Both the position numbers and the translations under genes were made by a program. From Sphingobium sufflavum (lineage in GTDB: Bacteria > Pseudomonadota > Alphaproteobacteria > Sphingomonadales > Sphingomonadaceae), in NCBI RefSeq assembly GCF_021403115.1, contig NZ_JAJSSH010000003.1:186001-250000 (forward strand): a DNA stretch of 64,000 bases, given 5' to 3'. Every line of letters starts with the position of its first letter. Position 1 is the first letter of the stretch. The notes below the pieces were generated by a model that was not told where the DNA came from, did no database searches, and worked only from the letters and a program-made list of their open reading frames with translations. Positions 1 to 9,669 of the stretch are shown here, piece by piece.

Positions 1-875
1 TTCTGCGTCACCGGGCGCATCACCGCATAGCCGTCGCGGTTGGGGTGCAGGCCGTCATTGGCGAGACCCGCGCGCAGGCCGCCCTGTGCATCGGCCATCG
101 GCGCATGATAGTCGGCAAAGGTCACGCCCTGCTCCGCCGCCAGTTGCCGCAGCAGGCCGTTGACGCGCATGATGCGGGTGGCGGGGTTGGCGCCGGGGCG
201 CATGGTGAAGCCGCTCGACGGGGTGATGCTGCCCAGCACCACCTTGATCCGGTTCGCCTTGGCCAGAACGATCATCGCGCGCAGATTGTCGACGATGGTG
301 CGGTCGGTGGTCGGGCCGGTGTTGCCGCTGATGTCGTTGGTGCCCGCCATGATATGCACGACGCGGGGATGCAGGGCGATGACGTCGGGATAGAAGCGCA
401 GCAGCATCTGCGGCGTCGTCTGGCCGCTGATCCCGCGCCCGGCGTTGCCGCCGCCCAGCAGGACGGGATCGCCCTTCACCCAGTTTTCGGTGATGGAATC
501 GCCCATAAAGACGACATGCGGCCGCTGCCCGCTGGCGACCAGCCGGGCATTGTCGGCGGCATAGCGGCACAGATAGGGCCAGTCCTGACTCTTGCGTTTC
601 TGCTCCTCCGCCATCCACGCGCCCGCCTGCTGGCGCACGGCGGGGGAGAGGCGGGCGGGGCTGAAGCTTTCGCCGGGCTTCAGGAACATCTCCGCCCATT
701 CGTCGCTCGCCTGCGGGGAGGGCGGGAGCGGCGCGCAGACCGGCTCCGCCGTCGGGTCCGCCGGTTGGGCATGGGCGAGCGGCGGCGCGGCCATCGCCAG
801 CGCGGCGAGCAGGGCCATGGCCGATAAGGAGAGGGCGGGCATCCTCATGGTCGCCATGCGGGCGTTCGGCATCAT
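1..875 (-). CDS. Secreted SGNH/GDSL hydrolase, 3' end cut by window edge
   Basis: Predicted exported esterase/lipase-like hydrolase of the SGNH superfamily; 291 codons are visible and the frame is still open at base 1. The first ~37 residues form a signal peptide ending near AHA. Block I is FMGDSITEN with the nucleophile Ser127, block II is GRGISGQT (147-154), block III is GTND (178-181), and block V DGLHPN (274-279) supplies the catalytic Asp and His. The start ATG at 875 is chosen because GAGGAG lies five bases upstream. A longer open frame starting at 888 is a different frame without these motifs. The natural substrate (acetylated sugar, lysophospholipid or other ester) cannot be read from sequence. 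It is separated by about 90 bp from the co-directional RND operon. Confidence 0.9.
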   Translation of the reverse strand, partial: MMPNARMATMRMPALSLSAMALLAALAMAAPPLAHAQPADPTAEPVCAPLPPSPQASDEWAEMFLKPGESFSPARLSPAVRQQAGAWMAEEQKRKSQDWPYLCRYAADNARLVASGQRPHVVFMGDSITENWVKGDPVLLGGGNAGRGISGQTTPQMLLRFYPDVIALHPRVVHIMAGTNDISGNTGPTTDRTIVDNLRAMIVLAKANRIKVVLGSITPSSGFTMRPGANPATRIMRVNGLLRQLAAEQGVTFADYHAPMADAQGGLRAGLANDGLHPNRDGYAVMRPVTQ

Positions 876-963
876 CGTCTCTCCTCATCCTGTCTTTGCG
901 GGGCCTTTGTCGCCTTCGTGCCCGTCATCTTCTGTATCACGCGCCAGCCCGCGCCCTTCACGC

Positions 964-3900
964 TCAAATCCCGCTGACCTCGCCGGGCAGCGGATCGTCG
1001 TCGCCCGGCTGCTTCTGCGTCACGAAGCGGCTGAGCTTCGGCAGGATGCGCCGCTCGATCTTGTCGACGATCTCATAGATCACCGGCACCAGGATCAGCG
1101 ACAGCAGGGTGGAGCTGAGCATGCCGCCGATGACCGCCGCCGCCATCGGCTGGCGCGTTTCGGAACCTTCGCCCAGCGCCAGCGCGGTGGGGACCATGCC
1201 CGCGATCATCGCGACGGAGGTCATGATGATCGGCCGGGTCCGCTGGACGCAGGCGTCGCGCAGCGCCTGCCGCATCGGCACGCCCGCCCGCTCCTCCTCG
1301 ATCGCATATTCGACCAGCAGGATGCTGTTCTTGGCGCACAGTCCCATCAGCATCAGCAGGCCGATCAGCACCGGCAGGTCCAGCGCAAAGCCGCACAGCT
1401 TGAGGGAAGCGAATGCGCCCAGCATGCTGAGCGGCAGCGCGCCCATGATGACCGCAGGCTTGAAGAAGCCCCGGAACAGCAGCACCAGCACGGTATAGGT
1501 CAGCGCGATACCCGCGATCAGCGCCAGGATGAAGCCGACGAACAGGTCGCCGATCATCTCGCTCTGCCCTTCCTGCGCCTGATGGATGCCGGCGGGCAGG
1601 TTCTTCATCGTGGGCAGCGCGCGCACATCGGCAAGGGCGGAGCCGACCGCCGAGCCGACCGCCAGATCACCCTCCACCGCGACGCGCCGTTCGCGATTAT
1701 AGCGGATGATCTTGCCCGGACCGGCCTGGAAACGGATGTCCGCCACGCTCGACAGCGGCGTGGTGCGCCCGTCCAGCGTCGGCACGCGCAGCGCGGCGAT
1801 GGTGTCGAGGTCGTCGAGGCTGTCCTCCGCCACGCGCACGCGGATCGGCACCCGCTGCTCGCCCGCCGAATATTTGGCGACCGATGCGTCGATGTCGCCG
1901 ATGGTCGCGATGCGCAGCACATTGGCGAGGGATCGGCTGTCCACGTTCAGGCGCGCGGCCTCCGCCGGGCGGGGGGTGATGATGAGTTCCGGGCCGGGGG
2001 CCGCGGGCGTGGCGCGGGGGTCGGAGATGGACCGCACGCCGCGCATCTCGCGCAGCAGCTTCATCTGCACCCGCTCCAGTTGCGCGCCATCCTGCCCGGC
2101 CAGCACGACGGAGACCGCCGCCTGCCCGAAATTGCCCTGATTATAGAAGCGCGCTTCGGGGATGGCGCGCAGTTTCGGCCCGATCATCGCCTGGAATTTT
2201 TCCGACGACATCGACCGCTTATGCTTCAGGACGACGGTGATCGTCCCCGCGCGCAAATCGCCGCCGCCGCCGGAGAAGGAGCCGCTGGTCGATCCCGCCT
2301 GCGTGAAGACATGCTCGACATCCGGTTCGCGCAGGATGAGCTTCGCGGCCTTCTGCACCGCCTCGTCCATCACCGCGCGGCCGCTGCCCGGCGCGCCCTC
2401 CACCGCCACATAGACATAGTTGCGGTCCGGGGTCGCCTGAAAGCCGACCTGCAACGTGCCCGCGATGATGATGGCGAGGACGAACATTCCGGCGCCCAGT
2501 CCCGCGCACAGCCAGGGCCGGTCGAGCGCCCAGTCCATCACCTTCGCCTGTGTCGGGCTGAAGGCCGGGCTTTCATGCTTGGTCGTGCGCTCGTGCCGGG
2601 GCTTCAGGAAATAGGCGGCCATCAGCGGCGTGAGCAGGCGCGCGACGACGAGGGAGAAGGAGACCGCGGCGGCCACGGTCAGGCCGAATTCCTTGAAGAA
2701 CTGCCCCACCTCGCCCGGCATGACGGACACGGGCGCGAACACGGCGATGATCGTCGCGGTGGTGGCGATGACCGCCAGCCCGATGGCGTCCGCACCGATC
2801 AGCGCGGCGCGATAGGGGGATTCGCCCGCCTCGATCCGCTTCTCGATATTCTCGATCTCCACGATGGCGTCATCGACCAATATGCCGATGACCAGCGTGA
2901 GCGCGAGCAGGGTGATACCGTTCAGGCTGAACCCCATCGCCGCCATGAAGATGAAGGTCGGGATCAGCGACAGCGGCATGGCGGCGGCGGCGATGGCGGT
3001 CGCCCGCCAGTCGCGCAGGAACAGGAAGACGACGATGATCGCCAGCAGCACGCCCTCGATCAGCACATGCACGGTCGCGCGGAAACTGCGCTGCGTCAGG
3101 TCGGCGGTCGACATGATGGGGGTGAAGGACACGGCCGGATGCGCGACGACCAGCTGGTCGATGGCGCGCTGCACGTTGCGCGCGACGGCGACGTCGCTGG
3201 CCGCGCTGGTCTTGGAAATCTGGATGGCGACGACGGGACGGCCGTCGAGGCGCGCGAAACCGCGCACGCTGCTCTGCCCGTCGCCCACCTCCGCCACGTC
3301 GGACAGGCGGACATAGCGGCCCTGCACCGGGATGGTCAGGTCGCGGATCGCCGCCACGTCCTGCGCCGATCCGATGACGCGGATGGTCTGTTCCACCGCG
3401 CCGACGGTCGCCCGGCCGCCGGGGTTGTCGCTGTTGAAGGCGAAGAGCGCGCTGTTGACCTGCGCGGCGGTGATGTTGAGCGCGGCCATGCGTTCGGGGT
3501 CGAGGACGACGTTGATCTCCCGGTCCGCGCCGCCGATGCGCAGCACCTGCGCGACGCCGCCCTCCGCCTGCAACGCGCGGGCCACGTCATTGTCGATGAA
3601 CCAGGCGAGCTGCGTCGCGGTCATCGACGGCGCGGCGACGGCGTAGGTGATGACCGGCGCGCTGTCGAGGTCGAGCCGCTGCACGGTCGGCGGGTCGATG
3701 CCGGGCGGCAATTGCACGCGCGTCCGCTCGACCAGCGTCCGCACGTCGTCGGTCGCCTTTTGCAGGTCGGTGCCCAGCTCGAACTGGACCGTGGTGTTGG
3801 ACACGCCCAGCGTGACGTTGGAACTGATCGACTTGATGCCCGCCACGCCGGTCAGCGCGTTTTCGATGGGCCGGGTGATCTGGTTCTCCACCTCGCTCGG

Positions 3901-4065
3901 CGCGGCGCCATTCTGGCTGACGGTCACGTTGACGATGGGCAGGGCGATGTTGGGGAACTGCTTCACCGGCATCTTCAGATAGGCGATGCCGCCCGCGAAG
4001 GTGAGCAGGATGAAGAGTAGCGCAACCGGGATCGGGTTGCGGATGGCCCAGGCGGAAATGCGCAT
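964..4065 (-). CDS. RND efflux pump inner-membrane permease (HAE1/AcrB-like)
   Basis: Proton-driven drug exporter of the inner membrane, 1033 residues, the normal length for the AcrB/MexB family. It begins MRISAWAIRNPIPVALLFIL with TM1, then two duplicated halves each with six TM helices and a large periplasmic porter loop. The paired Asp of TM4 are present in GILVDDAIVEIENIEKR near residue 400, and the conserved Lys of TM10 in GLCAKNSILLVEYA, so the proton relay looks intact. It follows the adaptor gene by 4 bp and would form a tripartite pump with it and the NodT-type outer-membrane protein. Expression is probably set by the divergent TetR regulator. Substrate is unknown; hydrophobic drugs, solvents or plant phenolics are usual for this family. 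Confidence 0.95.
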   Translation of the reverse strand: MRISAWAIRNPIPVALLFILLTFAGGIAYLKMPVKQFPNIALPIVNVTVSQNGAAPSEVENQITRPIENALTGVAGIKSISSNVTLGVSNTTVQFELGTDLQKATDDVRTLVERTRVQLPPGIDPPTVQRLDLDSAPVITYAVAAPSMTATQLAWFIDNDVARALQAEGGVAQVLRIGGADREINVVLDPERMAALNITAAQVNSALFAFNSDNPGGRATVGAVEQTIRVIGSAQDVAAIRDLTIPVQGRYVRLSDVAEVGDGQSSVRGFARLDGRPVVAIQISKTSAASDVAVARNVQRAIDQLVVAHPAVSFTPIMSTADLTQRSFRATVHVLIEGVLLAIIVVFLFLRDWRATAIAAAAMPLSLIPTFIFMAAMGFSLNGITLLALTLVIGILVDDAIVEIENIEKRIEAGESPYRAALIGADAIGLAVIATTATIIAVFAPVSVMPGEVGQFFKEFGLTVAAAVSFSLVVARLLTPLMAAYFLKPRHERTTKHESPAFSPTQAKVMDWALDRPWLCAGLGAGMFVLAIIIAGTLQVGFQATPDRNYVYVAVEGAPGSGRAVMDEAVQKAAKLILREPDVEHVFTQAGSTSGSFSGGGGDLRAGTITVVLKHKRSMSSEKFQAMIGPKLRAIPEARFYNQGNFGQAAVSVVLAGQDGAQLERVQMKLLREMRGVRSISDPRATPAAPGPELIITPRPAEAARLNVDSRSLANVLRIATIGDIDASVAKYSAGEQRVPIRVRVAEDSLDDLDTIAALRVPTLDGRTTPLSSVADIRFQAGPGKIIRYNRERRVAVEGDLAVGSAVGSALADVRALPTMKNLPAGIHQAQEGQSEMIGDLFVGFILALIAGIALTYTVLVLLFRGFFKPAVIMGALPLSMLGAFASLKLCGFALDLPVLIGLLMLMGLCAKNSILLVEYAIEEERAGVPMRQALRDACVQRTRPIIMTSVAMIAGMVPTALALGEGSETRQPMAAAVIGGMLSSTLLSLILVPVIYEIVDKIERRILPKLSRFVTQKQPGDDDPLPGEVSGI

Positions 4066-4069
4066 CGCG

Positions 4070-5203
4070 TTACCGTCCCGCGCCGGTGCTGGCGGGCGCG
4101 GTGGAGGAGGAGGCAGCGGCCCCCCGGCTCATGGCGGCGTCCGTCACGATACGCACCACGTCATTGTCCAGCGTGAAGGCGCTGCCCTTGACCGCGATTA
4201 TGGTGCCGGTGGGCGGTCCCTCGACCAGTTCGACCCAGCCGTTCGCGCGCCGCCCGGTGCGGACATGGACGCGGTGGACGCGGTTGTTGCGGTCGACGGT
4301 CTTGACCGACGCGCCATCGGCGTCGAACTGCACCGCTGCCTCCGGCACCGCCTGCACCGTCGCGGTGCGCAGGAAGCGGGCGCGGGCAAAGCCGCCCTGC
4401 CGCAGCGCATCGTTGCGGGGCAGGGCGATGCGCGCGATGACCAGCCCGGTCTGGTTGTCCACCCGTTCGCCCAGCAGGCGCACGGTGCCGCGCACGGTCT
4501 GGCCGGACGCCAGCAGCACGTCCGCCGGATCGCCGATGGCGATCTGCGCCACGTCGGCCTCCGGCATTTCGGCGTAGAGTTCGATCAGGCTGTCACGGGC
4601 GAGGCGAAAGAGGATGGTGCCGCTGCTCGACGTTTCGCCGGGGCGGGCGGCGCGTTCCAGCACCACGCCGTCCATCGGCGCGCGGATCGCCATATGGTCG
4701 CGTCGGACCAGCAGGTCGCGCAACTGCGCGCGTGTCACCGCCACCGCCGCCTCCGATGATTTGACGGCGATGCGGCGGTTCTGGATGGCTTCCTCCGACA
4801 GGACGCCCTGCCCGTCCAGCCCGCTGACCCGGCCCGCCTGCTGGCGCGCCTGTTCGGCGGCGATCTGCTGTTGCGACAGGGCCGCCTGCAACTGGTCGAC
4901 CTGCGATCGGAGCAGGCTGTCGTCCAGCGTCGCCAGGATCTGGCCCCGACGCACCACCGCGCCTTCCTCCACCAGCACCCGCGCGATGCGATAGCCGTTG
5001 AGGTCGGAGGCGATGGCCACCTCCTCGCGCGGGGTCAGGCGGCCCGACGCGGTGAGCGCGCCGGACAGCGCATGGGGCGCGACGCGGGTGACGGTGACGG
5101 CGGGCGGGGGCAGTTCCTGCCGGCCCTTGTCGGCGCCGCCGCAGGCCGCCAGCAGCAGCACCGATACCAGGATCGTGGAGGAGGCGAGAGAGAGGCGCAT
5201 CAT
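4070..5203 (-). CDS. RND efflux periplasmic adaptor (membrane fusion lipoprotein)
   Basis: Periplasmic adaptor linking permease and outer-membrane channel, 377 residues. The start ATG at 5203 overlaps the stop of the outer-membrane gene (ATGA) and gives a lipoprotein signal with lipobox LLAAC near residue 20; the open frame extends 57 codons further upstream but that part lies inside the preceding gene and has no signal. Family features seen: a first lipoyl half with VEEGAVVRRGQILATLD, a helical hairpin rich in Q and A (about 100-145), the second lipoyl half with IRAPMDGVVLERAARPGETSS, then beta-barrel and membrane-proximal domains. Only 4 bp separate it from the permease. Confidence 0.94.
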   Translation of the reverse strand: MMRLSLASSTILVSVLLLAACGGADKGRQELPPPAVTVTRVAPHALSGALTASGRLTPREEVAIASDLNGYRIARVLVEEGAVVRRGQILATLDDSLLRSQVDQLQAALSQQQIAAEQARQQAGRVSGLDGQGVLSEEAIQNRRIAVKSSEAAVAVTRAQLRDLLVRRDHMAIRAPMDGVVLERAARPGETSSSGTILFRLARDSLIELYAEMPEADVAQIAIGDPADVLLASGQTVRGTVRLLGERVDNQTGLVIARIALPRNDALRQGGFARARFLRTATVQAVPEAAVQFDADGASVKTVDRNNRVHRVHVRTGRRANGWVELVEGPPTGTIIAVKGSAFTLDNDVVRIVTDAAMSRGAAASSSTAPASTGAGR

Positions 5204-6669
5204 GGGTTTCCGGCGGTTGCGGGCTGGGACGGGGCGGGCTGGGGCGCCGCCTGAATGGCGGGGTCGGTGATCCGGGCGGGGTTCCACCCGCCGCCCAGCG
5301 CGCGGATCGCCGCGACGCTGTTGGTCAGCAGGCCGACGCGCGCGCCGTTGAGCGTGGTGCGGTTCTGCCGCCATGTCCGCTCCGACTGGAGCAGGGTGGT
5401 AAGATCGGTCAGCCCCGCGCGATAGCCGCGCCGCGCGGCGTCCAGTGCGATGCGGCTCTCCCGCTCCGCCCGGTTGAGCTGTTCGCTGCGCCGGGCATCG
5501 GCGGCGACGCTGGTCAGGCTGTTCTCCGCCTCGCCAAAGGCGGTCTGCACCGCCTTCTCATAGGTGACGACGGCCTGTTGCCCGCGCGCCTCGCTGACCC
5601 GCAGCGTGGCGAGCAGCCGGGCGCGATCGAGGATCGGCAGCGTGGCCCCGGCGACGATGGACCACAGGCCCACGCCGGTCGGCCCGCCGGTCGCGGTCAG
5701 GCCGACGCCGGGCGTCAGGGTGAAGCGGGGGAAGAGGCCCAGCCGGTCGATCGTCACCGTGGACGCGGCGGATTGCAGCTTCAGCTCCGCCGATCGCACG
5801 TCCGGCCGCCGCATCAGCAGTTCGCCCGGCGTGGCGACGGGCAGCGACGGGGGCGGGTCGAGCGTGTCGGCGACGGGCAGGCTGTCGGTCGTGGCGGCGG
5901 GCGTGCCGATCAGGATCAGCAGTGACCGTTTGGCGACCTGCAATTCCCCGGTCAGGCGCGTGACCTCCGCTTCCCGGCTCGCCGCGTCGGCGCGCAGGCG
6001 GGCGACATCCTGCGCGGCGGTCAGGCCGCGCGTCGCGCCGATCGCGCTATTGTCCGCCAGTTCCTGCGCGATGCGCAGATTGTCGCGCGCGTCGGTCAAT
6101 TGGGTGGCGAGGAAGCGCGCGCGGAACAGCGATGTGGCGACATCGGCGGCCAGCGCCAGCCGCACGGCGTAGAAATCCAGCGTGGCGGCGTCATTGTCCA
6201 GCGCGGCCCGGTCGCGGATTTCCGCCAGCCGGCCGAACAGGTCGACCTCCCAACTGGGCGCGAAATTGGCGAGATAGCTGTCGTTGCCGGGGATGGTGAC
6301 GCCCGGTCCCCACACGGGGCCGCTGCCCTGTTCCGTCGCGCTGCCGGTCAGGCTGCCCGACGGCAGGGTGGCGGCGGTGGACTGGCGGCGCACCGCCCGC
6401 GCCTCCGCGATGCGGGCATAGGCCATGCGGATGGTTGTGCTGCGCTCCAGCGCGGTGGTGACGAGGCCGCTGAGCTGCGGATCGCCAAAATCGTCCCACC
6501 AGCGGTCGAGGGTGAGGGCGGCGGGAGTGGCCGGGGAAGGGGAAATCGCGGGCCGTGGTTCAAAGGCGGCGGGCAGCCCCACCTCCGGCGTCGGCAGGCG
6601 GACGGAGGGCGCGCAGGCTCCCAGAACCGCGACGGCGGCAAGGGGCAGGAGGCGGAGGGTGGGTTCCAA
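5200..6669 (-). CDS. NodT-family RND efflux outer-membrane lipoprotein
   Basis: TolC-like outer-membrane channel, 489 residues. Signal peptide with lipobox LGAC makes Cys19 the lipidated residue. Two repeats of the OEP fold are visible, the first around SWEVDLFGRLAEIRDRAA and the second around the TYEKAVQTAFGEAENSLTSV segment, as in OprM/NodT proteins. It is the first gene of the pump operon, with the adaptor starting inside its stop codon. The 168-bp gap to the divergent TetR gene holds the operator candidates. A short Ala/Pro/Gln-rich tail ends the protein. Confidence 0.94.
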   Translation of the reverse strand: MEPTLRLLPLAAVAVLGACAPSVRLPTPEVGLPAAFEPRPAISPSPATPAALTLDRWWDDFGDPQLSGLVTTALERSTTIRMAYARIAEARAVRRQSTAATLPSGSLTGSATEQGSGPVWGPGVTIPGNDSYLANFAPSWEVDLFGRLAEIRDRAALDNDAATLDFYAVRLALAADVATSLFRARFLATQLTDARDNLRIAQELADNSAIGATRGLTAAQDVARLRADAASREAEVTRLTGELQVAKRSLLILIGTPAATTDSLPVADTLDPPPSLPVATPGELLMRRPDVRSAELKLQSAASTVTIDRLGLFPRFTLTPGVGLTATGGPTGVGLWSIVAGATLPILDRARLLATLRVSEARGQQAVVTYEKAVQTAFGEAENSLTSVAADARRSEQLNRAERESRIALDAARRGYRAGLTDLTTLLQSERTWRQNRTTLNGARVGLLTNSVAAIRALGGGWNPARITDPAIQAAPQPAPSQPATAGNP

Positions 6670-6728
6670 ATCGGCTCTCGTTCGCGTGCGGTTCTGAGAC
6701 AGGAGGCTCTAGCAGCGCCGAATTTAAT

Positions 6729-6767
6729 ATACAATCATGTCCCTTTATTTAATATACAAAAATGTAT
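6729..6767. promoter_or_regulatory. Two-box operator between the efflux operon and tetR
   Basis: An AT-rich island inside otherwise GC-rich DNA. The 12-mer TTTAATATACAA occurs twice (6723-6734 and 6748-6759), 25 bp apart. Each copy leads into a dyad: ATACA-N4-TGT at 6729-6740 and the fuller ATACA-N4-TGTAT at 6754-6767. Tandem dyads between a TetR gene and the divergent pump it adjoins are typical of local repression of both genes. Binding by this TetR is inferred. Confidence 0.55.
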
Positions 6768-6837
6768 CTTATTTTCGATGCCGGGCGTTAGCGAAAAACT
6801 TGCAGCGCCCACGCAGGCCGTTCAGGACGGATTTGGT

Positions 6838-7515
6838 ATGGATGAACCGACACATTCGGCGGGTGGCGACGCCGGGGCCGCCCCGCCCGCCGACGCCCGG
6901 AGCCGGGGCCGCCCCCGCCTGCGCGAGGCGGCGGCGATCGACGCCGCGATTCGGGCCGCCGCGCTCGACATGCTGCTGGAACATGGTGAGGCGGCGACGC
7001 TGAACGCCGTGGCGCAGGCGGCGGGCCTGTCGCGCAAGAGCGTCTATGCGCGCTTTTCCAACAAGGCGGACCTGTTCATCAGCGTGATCCGCGACGACCT
7101 GCTCCAGGACAAGCAACCTGTCGAATATAGTACGACCGGCACGGCGGAGGATCGGTTGGCCAGCTATGTCGAGGCGGCCTTCCTTCTCGTCAATGCGCCC
7201 AAGGCGCGGGCCATCCAGCGACTGCTGGCGGTCAATCCCAATTATATCGCCGCGCTGAAGGTGCAGATGCACAAGGCGACGCGCCGCCATTTCTTCGAAC
7301 CGCTGATCGCCCTGCTGGAGGAGGCGCGGCGCACCGGCGCGCTGGCCATCGTCGATGTGGAGGCGACCGCGACGGTCATCATCACGCTGATCTTTGCCGA
7401 AACGGTGCACCGCAGTCATGAGGACGCCTTCTTCCCGCCGCGCCGCACCCTGACGGAGCAGGCGCGGTTCATCACCGAGCTGATGCTGCGGGGCCTGCGC
7501 CCGCGCGCGGAGTAG
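6838..7515 (+). CDS. TetR family transcriptional regulator (efflux repressor)
   Basis: DNA-binding regulator of 225 residues. The N-terminal helix-turn-helix spans about residues 52-75 (LNAVAQAAGLSRKSVYARF), followed by an all-helical ligand domain. The N-terminus before the HTH carries the basic RSRGRPRLRE typical of TetR proteins. ATG 6838 is preferred because AGGA lies upstream; an in-frame ATG at 6778 would add 20 residues but sits in the operator region without a ribosome binding site. Divergent orientation from the RND operon suggests it represses the pump and itself, released by a pump substrate. Confidence 0.9.
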   Translation: MDEPTHSAGGDAGAAPPADARSRGRPRLREAAAIDAAIRAAALDMLLEHGEAATLNAVAQAAGLSRKSVYARFSNKADLFISVIRDDLLQDKQPVEYSTTGTAEDRLASYVEAAFLLVNAPKARAIQRLLAVNPNYIAALKVQMHKATRRHFFEPLIALLEEARRTGALAIVDVEATATVIITLIFAETVHRSHEDAFFPPRRTLTEQARFITELMLRGLRPRAE

Positions 7516-7540
7516 GGCCGGCGCGAGCGGGACAGGCCGA

Positions 7541-8878
7541 CTATCCATCCCGTTCCGCCTCTCTCTCTCCTTCCACAGTGTCGAACATCTGCTCGCAGGG
7601 CAGGCAGATGGTGACGCACAGGCCGGTGGGGTCGCGGTTTTCGGCGGAGATGCGACCGCGATGGGCCTGCACCGCGCGGCGGGCGATGGCGAGGCCCAGG
7701 CCATATCCGCCCGTCTCCCCCCGCACGAAGGGTTCGAACATGCGCTTGAGCTGGCCCTGCGGGATGCCGGGGCCTTCATCCTCGATCATGATCCAGTCCT
7801 CCACGCCCTTATGGGTCAGGGTGACGCGGATGCGGCCCTCCGGCGGCGAGTGGCGCAGCGCGTTGCGCACCACATTCTCCACCGCGCGGCCGATCAGCCG
7901 GGCGTCGCCCCGGATGCCCTTCGCCCCCGGCCGGTCGCCATCCTCCACCCCCGCCAGCAGGATGCGCGCCTCGCCCCCTTCGAACCGGGCGTCGGCGACG
8001 ATGGTGCGCAGCAGTTCGGGCAGGTCGAAATAGCCCTGCGGGTCGGTCACGTCGCTTTCCAGCCGGGACAGGGTGAGCAGTTCGCCGACCAGCTCGTCCA
8101 GCCGCTTCGCCTCCGCTTCCACCCGGTCCAGCGCGGCGGGCACGCGGTCGCTCTTCTGCCGGGCCAGCGCGATGGCCAGTTGCAGCCGGGTAAGGGGGGA
8201 GCGCAGTTCGTGCGACACATCGTCGATCAACTGGTCGCGCACCCGCACCAGTTGTTCGATCCGGTCGGCCATGCCGTTGAAGTCCTGCGCCAGATCGGCG
8301 ATCTCGTCCCGCCCCCGGTCGTCCAGCCGGGTGGTCAGGTCGCCTTTCGCAAAGGCGCGCATGCCGTCGCTGAGCAGCCGGATGCGGCGGGCGAGGTAGA
8401 AGGCGAGGCCGGTGGCGAAGATCAGGCCGCAGATCATGCTGGCCGTGACCGATATGACGCGGGTGTCGAGCGAGAAGAAGCGGCTCTTGGCGGCGGGCGG
8501 TGCGTGCAGCGCGACGCGATAGCCGACGCCCGCCGGGTCGCGCGCGGTGACGCTGTGCAGCATCTCCCCCTGCGCGGTGGCGTCGACGGCGGCGGATGAA
8601 TCGGCGGCGGACGGGAGCGCGGCGGGCGACAGGCGCTGGATCGACACCGGCGCATGTGGCCCGTCGATCAGCGTCCGGTCGACGCTGTCGATCCGCCCCG
8701 CCTCTATCGCGCGCACGACCAGGTGCAGCGTGCCCCGGTGCAGCCGCGTATAATGTTCCTGCGGCACCGACGGCACGCTGGGATAATAATAGACGAAGAA
8801 ACGCGTCACCGCGAGCGACTGGATATTCAGCACGATCAGGAAGGCGATGAAGATCTTCCAGAACAGCCGGCCCTTCAT
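7541..8878 (-). CDS. Sensor histidine kinase
   Basis: Inner-membrane two-component sensor, 445 residues. TM1 is about 8-32, a periplasmic sensor loop of about 110 residues follows, and TM2 is about 147-169, then HAMP (170-215). The H-box DDVSHELRSPLTRL puts the phosphorylated His at 223. The ATPase domain shows the N-box NVVRNALRHSP, G1 DEGPGIPQG and G2 GGYGLGLAIARR. Its ATG overlaps the response regulator stop by 4 bp, so the pair is cotranscribed. The periplasmic loop has no domain I recognise. The pair lies downstream of and on the same strand as the exported redox operon, so it may respond to that system. Confidence 0.94.
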   Translation of the reverse strand: MKGRLFWKIFIAFLIVLNIQSLAVTRFFVYYYPSVPSVPQEHYTRLHRGTLHLVVRAIEAGRIDSVDRTLIDGPHAPVSIQRLSPAALPSAADSSAAVDATAQGEMLHSVTARDPAGVGYRVALHAPPAAKSRFFSLDTRVISVTASMICGLIFATGLAFYLARRIRLLSDGMRAFAKGDLTTRLDDRGRDEIADLAQDFNGMADRIEQLVRVRDQLIDDVSHELRSPLTRLQLAIALARQKSDRVPAALDRVEAEAKRLDELVGELLTLSRLESDVTDPQGYFDLPELLRTIVADARFEGGEARILLAGVEDGDRPGAKGIRGDARLIGRAVENVVRNALRHSPPEGRIRVTLTHKGVEDWIMIEDEGPGIPQGQLKRMFEPFVRGETGGYGLGLAIARRAVQAHRGRISAENRDPTGLCVTICLPCEQMFDTVEGEREAERDG

Positions 8879-9555
8879 GACGGCAGCTCCATCTTCCAGC
8901 CGATGCCGCGCACCGTCGCGATTTTCAGCCGGTCGCCGGACACCTGCGCCAGTTTGTGGCGCAACTTGCTGATATGCACGTCCATGCTGCGGTCATAGCT
9001 TTCGTAGCGGCGGCCAAAGAGCTGCACGGAAATATCCTCCTTGGCCGACACCCGGTCGCCACTGTCGAGCAGGAGGACCAGCAGGTTGAATTCCGTCGCG
9101 GTCAGTTCCACTGGCTGGTCGTCCCACCGCACTTCGCGCCGCGCCGGGTCGCAGGACAATCGGTCGAGGCGCAGCACGCCTGCGGGCCGCTCGTCGCGCA
9201 GCGGGCGGCGCAGCACGGCGCGCAGCCGCGCGACCAGTTCGGGCGGAAAATAGGGCTTGCTGACATAATCGTCCGCGCCCAGCTCCAGCCCCAGCACCCG
9301 GTCGGTGCCGCCCCCCTTGGCGGTCAGCATGATGACCGGCACGTCGCTCTTGGCGCGGATGGCGCGCAGCGCGTCGATCCCGCTGCTGCCGGGCAGCATC
9401 ACGTCCAGCACCACCACGTCATACTGCCCGGTCAGCGCGGCGGCGACGCCGGTGGCGGCGTCATGACGCCGGTCCGCGACGAACCCCTCGCCAGACAGAT
9501 ATTCGGTGAGCATCGCGGTCAGGTCATGGTCGTCATCGACCAGCAATATCTTCAC
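8875..9555 (-). CDS. OmpR-family response regulator
   Basis: Two-component DNA-binding regulator, 226 residues from the chosen start. Receiver domain: acidic pair Asp7-Asp8, phosphoacceptor Asp51 in VVVLDVMLPG, and LTAK. The C-terminal winged helix is of OmpR type, ending with the DVHISKLRHKL and VRGIGWKM signatures. GTG at 9555 is preferred because AGGGAG lies seven bases upstream and the protein then begins directly with VKILLVDDD. The open frame runs back to an ATG at 9597 but those 14 residues lack a ribosome binding site. It ends inside the kinase start codon and lies 114 bp downstream of the cytochrome b gene on the same strand. Confidence 0.93.
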   Translation of the reverse strand: MKILLVDDDHDLTAMLTEYLSGEGFVADRRHDAATGVAAALTGQYDVVVLDVMLPGSSGIDALRAIRAKSDVPVIMLTAKGGGTDRVLGLELGADDYVSKPYFPPELVARLRAVLRRPLRDERPAGVLRLDRLSCDPARREVRWDDQPVELTATEFNLLVLLLDSGDRVSAKEDISVQLFGRRYESYDRSMDVHISKLRHKLAQVSGDRLKIATVRGIGWKMELPS

Positions 9556-9669
9556 CGCGCCGCTCCCTGCGGCCATCAGCGGCCGTGCGTCGATCATAGG
9601 GTCATGCCGGGTCGCCGTCGATTGGCCCGTTCGGTTTGCCCGGTTCCGGTCGTCCGTCCGTTCGTGCGT

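Noticed and set aside
592..4020. 1142-codon plus-strand open frame opposite the RND permease
   Set aside because: Composition is His/Arg/Gln/Asp-rich without any domain, and it is the antisense shadow of a well-conserved permease.
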